A DNA stretch of 54,976 bases from Caldilineaceae bacterium (GTDB lineage: Bacteria; Chloroflexota; Anaerolineae; Caldilineales; Caldilineaceae). The notes beneath the pieces were generated by a model. It was not told the DNA's origin. It searched no databases and saw only the letters and a list, made by a program, of their open reading frames with translations. Below, one piece after another: positions 18,901-24,853 of the stretch. A program made the position numbers and the translations under genes. The stretch's first letter is position 1. Each line of letters opens with the position of its first letter. The stretch lies in the NCBI GenBank assembly GCA_019637695.1, contig JAHBVG010000040.1, positions 1-54,976 of the forward strand, in the 5' to 3' direction.

Positions 18901-19357
18901 TAACTGCATAGAACGGCATCCCATTCTTATCAATCTGGTCTCCGCCACTCATAATCACATAATAAATTAGTGAATTTGGAGATAGATTGGTTATTTCGAC
19001 GATATGCTCTGTTCTCAACTCGTCTGGTGCTTGTTCGTTACGAGCAGGCGTTACAATTTGGTCGGGATTGCTTCCATAAAGAACCCACCCTATTTGAGGA
19101 GTACTCGTCTGCCAGAGAATTCTAAGTGTTGTATGACCGGCTTCTATTTGGTGATTTGAAACTTGAGAAATCAATGCATGCTCAGGGTTTTCATTGACAT
19201 TTGATTGTTGCTGTGGACCTTTGGGCTCGACTGGTCCTGGCTCCTGCCGATTGACGGTGGCGGATGTAGTTGTGTAGAAGACAATCATAAGTATCATGAG
19301 CAAACCAATAAGCCATATACACTCCCAAAGCGTAGAAAATCGACGTACTCGGTTCAT
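15989..19357 (-). CDS. Exported M23 peptidase-like protein with PPC, PA14 x2 and F5/8C domains
   Basis: 1122 residues. An N-terminal membrane anchor or uncleaved signal (about 13-31) precedes an Fn3-like region. The LytM/M23 domain has H388, D392 and HLH 474-476, i.e. the complete HxxxD...HxH zinc set of peptidoglycan endopeptidases. A PPC domain follows (about 531-650, SFEPD..FANLA). Two tandem PA14 repeats of about 130 residues follow (676-804, 805-932). Next is a discoidin F5/8C domain (934-1069) and a short tail. The PA14 copies repeat at a 390-bp period. Ribosome site AGGAG precedes ATG 19357. It is likely cell-surface and glycan-binding; whether it cuts the host wall or another target is unknown. 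Confidence 0.85.
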   Translation of the reverse strand: MNRVRRFSTLWECIWLIGLLMILMIVFYTTTSATVNRQEPGPVEPKGPQQQSNVNENPEHALISQVSNHQIEAGHTTLRILWQTSTPQIGWVLYGSNPDQIVTPARNEQAPDELRTEHIVEITNLSPNSLIYYVIMSGGDQIDKNGMPFYAVTNSTPKDLNLSARSSTPQRHFSEELEISFEYFDTWNVIEFYDGPDDENSLELSNSQLGHIVITRDPNPLALSLEQWYQEHRSDYHPELTTLLSRTEIGTHAALFIGQPNSCETYPMIAAFVEHSGFMYTITYFELAGRNVAPELGTLLATLSFGSESTSTHVIEESTISFPFAIDVPCVTSRSVDPNARRCPGAAMYLPSEGTMRVPWNCFNNDRYCFPYRNTDPNEEDEYKKKPHRGIDIFGTAGTTPVYATYSGLAYRVNTSNIRLVFDGEYTGKSAWLAHMASADGLTDYRQITNGARVLAGQFIGYQGNFNVGGAGTHLHISYVDNSSGTETWPTLDPTKFLSTKHMVWYKDWNSQCSNPACAQTSVTCSVASFNDSFEPDNFANLARVISVNSSPQKHDFHAPGDEDWVKFTAASGVQYTIETLNLGSQNDTYLFLYSTDGRTLLASNDDADGVASRIRWTAPTNGTYYIKVRHYSFIGYEPYNPEATYLVSSYTKPVYGANTHYDLRVTSGNTGVTCNSSQYRAEYFNNRALSGSPAFVRCESSINYDWGGGGPGNGVGNDNFSVRWTGNMNFNAGNYTFIARADDGIRVWVNNSSVIDAWRDQGPTEYRGTRSLSAGTHSIKVEYYENGGGAVAQFRWEQAAVTCNSSQYRAEYFNNRTLSGNPTFVRCEGWPINFDWGSGGPGNGIGNDNFSVRWTGTANFNAGNYKFIARADDGINVWFDGTQIINGWRDQAPTEYSNTRSVSSGNHTIKVEYYENGGGAVAQFRWDQAATSSSNLAKDKPAYAYTSESSNYTPGKATDGSTSTRWSSGHRTSLPQWWWVDLGSRHTFDRVVIRWEAAYATRYFVGWSDDGTNYTGYNYSRSSAGTYTHDIGTRTARYIGIKMDARASGMNNFSFWEVEVYRTSRSALSPAELDIIEVVFADDAVEGELVEPDGDLVTMERLLEPALQPETYEIYLPSTSR

Positions 19358-19514
19358 CGCAAAACTCCTATGTGATTTTTATGCCAAATTTGCGGATTGT
19401 GCGGCTACTATTACACAAATCAATGATTGTTGCGTCTCCCTGTGTGTCTACAAGGAGTGAGACACTTTCGACCGAGAAAATAGTGTCGAAATTCAGTCGA
19501 AAGGATACGGACTC

Positions 19515-19745
19515 ATGGGCCGAAATGAATACAACAACGGCACAGAAGGGCAGGCACAACCGAATCCAGAAGTAGAAGCGAGAGCCAACCGACGCCGATT
19601 CAGCGCCGAGTACAAACGCCAGATCGTGGCGGAAGCCGGTCGGTGCGACGAACCCGGCGACATCGGCGCACTGCTGAGGCGGGAAGGACTCTACTCATCG
19701 CAACTGAGCGAGTGGCGACAGCAGGCAGAAGCAGGCAAACTGGCG
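19515..19745 (+). pseudogene. Truncated IS3-type transposase OrfA
   Basis: The first ~77 codons encode a helix-turn-helix of the IS3/IS2 OrfA type (RRRFSAEYKRQIVAEAGRC, then GLYSSQLSEWRQQ). The reading frame then runs into unrelated sequence and stops at 19865. No OrfB or DDE domain follows and no paired terminal repeats were found. The upstream segment GACACTTTCGACCGAGAAAA with a nearby inverted TAGTGTC may be what remains of the left end. It is a decayed insertion sequence. Confidence 0.7.
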
Positions 19746-19981
19746 AATTCCCCCTCGGTTATGAAATCACGATTCCTGCCAGCGGTGGATTTGGCGCCTA
19801 CCTGGGACTCTCAGAAGATCTTAAAGAAAAGATACGACTACTGGCTCAAAGCAGCTTCACTGTGAATGTAGATCGGTATCGCAATCAGTGGACTCTCACT
19901 CTGCACGTCCCACAGGCCAGGCTTGGACTTGCCTATGAAATACAGTGGGTGCCTCCTCATAGTTCAATCCTCAACCGTTAA
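19740..19981 (+). pseudogene. 3' fragment of an unidentified gene fused to the IS remnant
   Basis: In the +2 frame relative to the transposase remnant, about 75 codons read as credible protein (GYEITIPASGGFGAYLGLSE... to SILNR, stop at 19979-19981). It has no start of its own. I do not recognise the family. The simplest reading is that an insertion-sequence end and a gene end were joined by deletion. Confidence 0.4.
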
Positions 19982-20048
19982 GATGTGAATATAGTCACTC
20001 CTATACCAGAGGGAACAGAAGCGATTTGAAAAGTGCAGTCCCTAAAAG

Positions 20049-20435
20049 TCAGCCGCGGTTGATAATCGCTTCATTCATGGCATTGACAATCTCGCGAATG
20101 TGACTTTGATCTGGAGATGACAAGGCATCAGATTCACCCGAGGAACTGCCTAGACGTACTGAGTATTGTGTCTTGACCAATAGAGCTAAGACTATCCCAA
20201 GGATTAGCAACAAAACAGCAATACCGATGCACGTCCCTTCATTCATCCCAGCGCCAACAAAAAGACCAACAACACCTAGACCCGCTAGAACAATACCGGG
20301 AGTCCGATTCGCTGGAATCTCTCCCATAGAAACTGATGTAATGTTCGCCATTGCATATGTCTTCGCTCCAAGAATTGCCCGTGAATTTGTGACTCGTACT
20401 TTGTCGCTTGTGTAATAAGTTGTTTCTTGCGTCAT
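20049..20435 (-). CDS. DUF6232-like small membrane protein
   Basis: 128 residues. The N-terminal soluble part has the DUF6232-like opening (YYTSDKVRVTNSRAILGAKTYAMANITSVSM). Two membrane helices follow (about 47-63 and 68-87), then a cytoplasmic tail with a Ser-rich stretch. AGGGGAAG lies before the ATG. The function of the family is unknown. Phased TGATAG repeats lie about 160 bp upstream. Confidence 0.75.
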   Translation of the reverse strand: MTQETTYYTSDKVRVTNSRAILGAKTYAMANITSVSMGEIPANRTPGIVLAGLGVVGLFVGAGMNEGTCIGIAVLLLILGIVLALLVKTQYSVRLGSSSGESDALSSPDQSHIREIVNAMNEAIINRG

Positions 20436-20561
20436 GGTTCTTCCCCTAATGTTTTGGTGTGAAAAGTGATCAATGGTTCAAGCGGAAACCGACTCTTTGC
20501 TGAACAAGATAGCAAGTAGAGACCAGAAACTTGGCGTTGCACGATAATGTTTGTATTCAAA

Positions 20562-20630
20562 CTATCACATCATTAGCTGATAGAACCCTCAACCTGCTAT
20601 CAACTCCCTATCACCTCCCTATCAACCCCC
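20562..20630 (-). promoter_or_regulatory. Three phased TGATAG direct repeats upstream of the DUF6232 gene
   Basis: Plus-strand CTATCA at 20597-20602, 20608-20613 and 20619-20624 are exactly 11 bp apart, with another at 20562-20567. The larger unit is an 11-bp tandem (TATCAACTCCC, TATCACCTCCC, TATCAACCCCC; 20598-20630). One-turn phasing on one DNA face is typical of cooperative regulator sites. The rest of 20436-20800 shows no gene. Confidence 0.45.
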
Positions 20631-20786
20631 AATCCCCTCTTTACTCGGGCTGCTGGAATCACAAAATTGTCAGAATGGACACAGATTATTGAGAGAATCA
20701 AACAAGTGCAGCAACATTACAGGGATAGCGACGCTGCCAGGAGAAGTAGATTGCGCCTATAATCCTACCAGCCGAAGGCGCACCTC

Positions 20787-20809
20787 ACACGGGACATAAA
20801 GTCCCGTGT
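20787..20809. terminator. Small hairpin beside the regulator fragment
   Basis: Perfect 9-bp arms, ACACGGGAC (20787-20795) and its complement (20801-20809), with loop ATAAA. It lies immediately downstream, on the minus strand, of the regulator fragment at 20811-20890, so it may be its old terminator. No T-run follows. Confidence 0.35.
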
Positions 20810-20810
20810 C

Positions 20811-20890
20811 TCAACCACCTTCCCCTGCAACATACCCCGCCTCCGTCGCCAGCCTGCGCAGGTCCAAATACCGCGCCGTCGCGAACCGAC
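20811..20890 (-). pseudogene. 3' fragment of a second TPR/LuxR-type regulator
   Basis: About 26 codons read ARYLDLRRLATEAGYV and end in TGA at 20811-20813. They match the C-terminus of the intact regulator at 21952-23760 (ARYLHLRRLAVEAGYV), with DNA identity obvious over about 60 bp. The rest of the gene is missing. The fragment abuts the promoter of the DUF2281/retropepsin pair, so that pair sits between this copy and the intact gene's 3' end. Confidence 0.7.
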
Positions 20891-20899
20891 GCAATTCTC

Positions 20900-20928
20900 T
20901 TGTTCGACCCCAGGGTTCATGCTATACT
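20900..20928 (+). promoter_or_regulatory. Predicted promoter of the DUF2281/retropepsin pair
   Basis: TTGTTC at 20900-20905, a 17-bp spacer, and TATACT at 20923-20928. Transcription should begin near 20935. That rules out the in-frame ATG at 20919 as a start and supports ATG 20976. Confidence 0.6.
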
Positions 20929-20975
20929 CGACCTGTGTTTGGACGGACAATTCAGCGACACGGAAAGCAATTGAC

Positions 20976-21482
20976 ATGTCAGCACAGACAAAAACGCTCG
21001 ATTCAGAGAGACAAGTCCAGCAGATCGTCGAGGCGCTGGTTACGCTTCCGCCTGAAAAGGTGGCAGAAGTACACGATTTTGTCATTTTCCTGCAAGATCG
21101 CTACAGTCAGCTAGCTTCCGCAGCGGTAAGCCATGCTCCAGGCAAGCAGGATCGTCGAAATCGCGCCAGTGACCCATTCTCGCATAGTACAGCCAGGGAT
21201 GATACGACAGCGGAGCATCCTCATGCTTCATCGATCACAGTTCCGCCTGAATTTCTCGATTCGATTGCAGCCTTCGAGCGTTTGCTGCCTCAGTTGCTGG
21301 AACAGTATCGGGGCCAGGCTGTGGCTATCTACCAGGGCCGGGTCGTCGCTTCGGGCGATGACAAGATGGCCGTGTTGGGCCAGGTGCTGGACGAGTATGG
21401 CCCTGTGCCCTGCTACATCGAGTGGGTAGATCCAGAATCACCGCGGCGCGCGCGCGTCCCCTCCGTCTGGGTGAAGCGATGA
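20976..21482 (+). CDS. DUF2281/DUF5678-like protein paired with the protease
   Basis: 168 residues. An N-terminal helical segment (about 10-45, VEALVTLPPEKVAEVHDFVIFLQDRY) resembles DUF2281-type antitoxin-like proteins. A polar linker with many Arg/Asp/His follows. The C-terminal domain (about 95-168) reads LLEQYRGQAVAIYQGRVVASGDDKMAVLGQVLDEYG, a DUF5678-like pattern. The stop overlaps the protease start by ATGA, so the two are co-translated. The function is unknown. The pairing invites the idea of a substrate, adaptor or regulator of the protease. Confidence 0.75.
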   Translation: MSAQTKTLDSERQVQQIVEALVTLPPEKVAEVHDFVIFLQDRYSQLASAAVSHAPGKQDRRNRASDPFSHSTARDDTTAEHPHASSITVPPEFLDSIAAFERLLPQLLEQYRGQAVAIYQGRVVASGDDKMAVLGQVLDEYGPVPCYIEWVDPESPRRARVPSVWVKR

Positions 21483-21955
21483 ACGTCTACGACGTCACCT
21501 ATGATCCGCCAGCCCCTGTGGCGGAGGTAACAGTGGCCAGCGTGGTGAACCGACGCCGTCGCCGCTCTCTACCTGCTCTGTTGGATACCGGCTCGGACAT
21601 TACGGCTATTCCCTATACGCTGTTGGATGCGCTTCAACTCTATCCCATTGGCCAGCTTCAGCTAGAAGGCGTTGAGGCCAACACGAGAGTGGTTCCCACC
21701 TATGCCATTCAACTCACAATTGTCGAGTTGTCCATTCCTCGTCTCGAAGTGATCGAGAGCGGTCTGGACTTCGCCGTCGTGGGCCGAGATGTACTCAATC
21801 GTCTCTATCTGCTCCTCAACGGCCCCGAACAGACCTACCCAAAAGTCCCCGGCACTTCACGTACAACAGCGGGGTGCTTGTGGCGTACCGGCTTCGCTTG
21901 GATAGAAAGTGCTGGGGACTTTGTCCGGGTATTTTTTTCTGTGAATAAGCCTTAA
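21479..21955 (+). CDS. Retropepsin-like aspartic protease (clan AA)
   Basis: 158 residues. The catalytic motif is D36-T-G-S39 in LPALLDTGSDITAIP. The later strand DFAVVGRDVLNRLYLLLNG corresponds to the conserved hydrophobic-hydrophobic-G segment near the fold's end. A single DTG motif means the active enzyme must be a homodimer, as in retroviral proteases. ATG 21479 lies in the ATGA overlap with the upstream gene. The last ~38 codons are coded by a palindromic element (21842-21922) and look foreign. The TAA stop shares TTAA with the convergent gene. Confidence 0.85.
   Translation: MNVYDVTYDPPAPVAEVTVASVVNRRRRRSLPALLDTGSDITAIPYTLLDALQLYPIGQLQLEGVEANTRVVPTYAIQLTIVELSIPRLEVIESGLDFAVVGRDVLNRLYLLLNGPEQTYPKVPGTSRTTAGCLWRTGFAWIESAGDFVRVFFSVNKP
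21842..21922. repeat. Palindromic element inside the protease 3' end
   Basis: Arms 21842-21856 (AAAGTCCCCGGCACT) and 21908-21922 are reverse complements with one mismatch, 51 bases apart. A T7 run follows at about 21932-21938. The element codes for the protease tail and may also act as a terminator. Confidence 0.6.
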
Positions 21956-23760
21956 CTCCCCGTCTCCCCAACATACCCCGCCTCCACCGCCAGCCTGCGC
22001 AGGTGCAGATAGCGCGCCCGCCGCGGACCGTTTGTCCCCTCGATCCCAAAGCGCTCGTAGATATCGGTGATGTAATTGCGAATTCGGTCTTCCGTGCGAT
22101 GCAGCCGCTCCGCGATCTCCCGCCGCGTGGAACCATGCACATACAGCCCAAACGACGCCAAGAGAACCGGATTCGCCTTGTCGCTCTGCCGCGTGGTGGA
22201 AAGAAGACGCGCCAGTTCGGGCAGCTTCTGCTGCTGAAGTCGCCCGCTGACGAAGAGTTCGCTGAGGACCTGACGCACTGGTTCGTCCTCAATTTCGGTG
22301 ATGTGGGCCAGCGGTAGCGTGTTGAGCAGCGACAGCACATCTTCCACACGGCGGCGTAGCGCAGGGGAGGATCGGATCTCCAGCCGGCGCAGCACAGGGA
22401 GGGCCGCTTCGCCCAGGCGATTCACCAACATGCGTTCAGCCAGGCTGGGATGGATCTCGGCCACAAAGGCGTGGGCGCAGACCGTCGCCACGATAGATGG
22501 ATGCCACCAATGGGGGAAGTAGTCGATGTTCCAGTGGGCGGCCCAATTCAGGGCAAGGGAGATCTCTTCCTCGGCGCGGTCGATCTGTCCGCTTTGCAGG
22601 TAGACATAGGCCAGGTGAACGCGCAGGGCGAAGATGGAAAGTTCGTCGCCAGAAGTCTGATAGAAGTGCAGAGAGCGGCGCAGCAACCCCTCGGCGTCGG
22701 CCAGGCGGCCCGTCAGCGCGTAGAGGACGGCGAGAAAGACATTGAAGCTGGCGGCCTGCCCCGGGTCGGCGGTCTCTAAAACCTGGAAAAAGGCGCGGCG
22801 GGCCGCGGCAAACTCTCCCCGAAGCAGGTGCAGCCAGCCCCAATTGACCGTCACCCAGGCATGAAAAAGGGTAAAGTTGGTCTCCGCAATCACCGCGTCC
22901 GTTTCGGTGTACATGGCCTCCGCTTCATCGTAGCGAGCCTGGGCGCGCAGCACGTTGGCGAGGATCAGCCGTTGGTAGATGCGAAATTTGCTCTGGGGTG
23001 TGGCGTCGGCCTCGACAACCGCCCGCCGCAGGATCTCCTCAGCTTGCCGAAAGTTGCCCTGGCTCCACAATTGGTGGGCTTCGCCGTTGTCGATGCGCGC
23101 CTGGGCCGCAGCACGATTGGGAAGATGGGGCAGCCAGCGCTTTGCCAGGGTAAGATGGGCCTGCGCCAACTGATAGCGGCCAAGTTGGCGGGCGTTGCTG
23201 CTGATCAGCAGGGCAGCGTCGAGCTGTCCTGGCGGATAACGGGCGATGCTGTAGAATTTGAGGGCGTCCTGCCCCAGTTGCAACCCGCGGCCCAGTTGAC
23301 CAATGTCAGGAGCCAGGCGAGCAAGGGACAGGTAGGCGTGCGCCTGCGTCTGGGGATCGAGGGTAGGATGGCGGCGCAGCAGTTCCACTGCCTCGTCGGT
23401 GTAGAGGCGCGCCACTTCCAGATCCTCGCGACGATGGTGGATTTGCGCCGTCAACAGCAGAGAGCGCACCTCGCCGTCCGGTCGTCCGGCGTCGGAGAAG
23501 GCATTCTGTGCAGCCTCCAGACAGATGATAGCGCCTTGCAGATCGCCAATCGCCATCCGCGCTTCGGCTTCCAACAAATGTAGATCGGGTGGGCAGAAGG
23601 CGTCAGGCGGCGCTGGTAGGGCGAGCAGATCGAGCAGGGCCTGGGCGCAGTCTATCTCAATCAACTGGCGTCCCTGGGCCAGGAGCAGATCAACGTCGAG
23701 CGGTTGGGTTTGCAGCGTTTCTTGGAACTGAGAGAGGAGAGCAGAGCGTTCGGCGTCCAT
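21952..23760 (-). CDS. TPR-repeat regulator with C-terminal LuxR-type HTH
   Basis: 602 residues. Most of the protein is helical TPR-like hairpins (for example YDEAEAMYTETD, GQIDRAEEEISLALNWA). A LuxR/GerE-like helix-turn-helix lies at about 540-573 (GSTRREIAERLHRTEDRIRNYITDIYERFGI). It lacks the N-terminal AAA ATPase of MalT/LAL regulators, so it resembles their TPR-HTH half. GTGAAGG precedes ATG 23760. It is convergent with the protease, the stops sharing TTAA. A degraded copy of its 3' end lies at 20811-20890. The signal it senses is unknown. Confidence 0.85.
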   Translation of the reverse strand: MDAERSALLSQFQETLQTQPLDVDLLLAQGRQLIEIDCAQALLDLLALPAPPDAFCPPDLHLLEAEARMAIGDLQGAIICLEAAQNAFSDAGRPDGEVRSLLLTAQIHHRREDLEVARLYTDEAVELLRRHPTLDPQTQAHAYLSLARLAPDIGQLGRGLQLGQDALKFYSIARYPPGQLDAALLISSNARQLGRYQLAQAHLTLAKRWLPHLPNRAAAQARIDNGEAHQLWSQGNFRQAEEILRRAVVEADATPQSKFRIYQRLILANVLRAQARYDEAEAMYTETDAVIAETNFTLFHAWVTVNWGWLHLLRGEFAAARRAFFQVLETADPGQAASFNVFLAVLYALTGRLADAEGLLRRSLHFYQTSGDELSIFALRVHLAYVYLQSGQIDRAEEEISLALNWAAHWNIDYFPHWWHPSIVATVCAHAFVAEIHPSLAERMLVNRLGEAALPVLRRLEIRSSPALRRRVEDVLSLLNTLPLAHITEIEDEPVRQVLSELFVSGRLQQQKLPELARLLSTTRQSDKANPVLLASFGLYVHGSTRREIAERLHRTEDRIRNYITDIYERFGIEGTNGPRRARYLHLRRLAVEAGYVGETGS

Positions 23761-23896
23761 CCTTCACCCCCGGTGCAGTAATCCCATGGCAAAATGAAAC
23801 CACGAGCCCCATGAGGTGAAGGAGAGGACGAAGTAGGGCCACCGTAGATTACCATACCGGCAGATTCTGCGCAATTTTGTACTGGTCCGCATGATG

Positions 23897-23953
23897 GTGT
23901 AGGGCGGACTGTCGAGTCCGCCTCTGGGGCGGGTAAGACTCCCCGCCTTACAT
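23897..23953. repeat. Nested intergenic palindrome
   Basis: An inner hairpin GGCGGACT-GTCG-AGTCCGCC (23903-23922) is followed by GGGGCGGG...CCCCGCC, with outer ends TGTAGGGCGG and CCGCCTTACA. It lies in the gap between the divergently placed regulator and DUF6062-like genes. The rest of the gap shows no gene. Confidence 0.6.
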
Positions 23954-24045
23954 TCTAGGACTGCGAGGGGTGGCAGTGTACAATAGAGATAGAGTCACGC
24001 GTAGCGAAGGTGGCATTACCCTTTGTGGACAGCCAGAGAAGAGGG

Positions 24046-24765
24046 ATGATGAAAGGCAAAAGCGTCAGCTATCAACAATTGCAGACGGTCATGTCAGAGA
24101 GGACGGGCTGCCCGGTCTGCCATGTGGGCCACGATGCAGGTCACTTCTATCTCGACAATCTACTTTGGGAATCGGTCAACGATCCAGAGTTGCGCACGGA
24201 GATCCTGGCGGCGATGGGGTTTTGTGGGGATCACTACAGGCAGTTGATGAACTTTGGCGGCGAACGCTTGGGCGTCGCCATTATACAGCGGGCGGTGATG
24301 CAAGAGGCCTTGCGCCATTTGCAGGGGACGCCCACCCCGACGCGTCGTTCGTTCACCCAACGGCTACAGGATCGATTGCGGCGCGGCGATGCCGGGGAAG
24401 CCGTGACCGATGGCGGCGTCCCCCTGGCGCCCTGCCCGACCTGCCGCCATGAATCCGAGGTCGAGGAACGGACCATCCAGGGGTTGCTCGCCGATTTGGT
24501 GGACGATCTCGATGCTCCCTTGCAGCAGGTGGGTGGCCTCTGCTGGGCGCATCTTCAGCGGACGCTGCGGCTGTGCAAAGACGATCACAGCCGCGCCCTC
24601 CTCATTGAGATGCACCAAAATCTCTGGTCGCAGATGATCGAAGACTTGGGCCAATTCATCCGCAAACTGGATCACCGTTTTCGCGACGAAGTACCCAGCG
24701 AAGCAACGCGCTGGTCCGTCGAACGCTCGATTGCTGTCATCACCGGCGAGTATTCGCTGCGCTGA
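24046..24765 (+). CDS. DUF6062-like cysteine/histidine-rich protein
   Basis: 239 residues. Four Cys/His clusters are spread along the chain: CPVC (22-25), CGDH near 65, CPTC near 140 and CWAH near 180. A helical C-terminus follows. The pattern suggests metal binding, probably zinc or iron-sulfur, and resembles DUF6062. GAAGAGGG precedes the tandem start codons ATGATG; the first is used here. The function is unknown. It is followed by the 862-residue gene after 88 bases on the same strand. Confidence 0.7.
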   Translation: MMKGKSVSYQQLQTVMSERTGCPVCHVGHDAGHFYLDNLLWESVNDPELRTEILAAMGFCGDHYRQLMNFGGERLGVAIIQRAVMQEALRHLQGTPTPTRRSFTQRLQDRLRRGDAGEAVTDGGVPLAPCPTCRHESEVEERTIQGLLADLVDDLDAPLQQVGGLCWAHLQRTLRLCKDDHSRALLIEMHQNLWSQMIEDLGQFIRKLDHRFRDEVPSEATRWSVERSIAVITGEYSLR

Positions 24766-24853
24766 CCATGCAGAAAGCGTGCCAGATCGCACGACAGATC
24801 CGCATCCGTGATCATCGTTCCCCACACGCCAAGCCTGGAAAGGATCGAATCTG

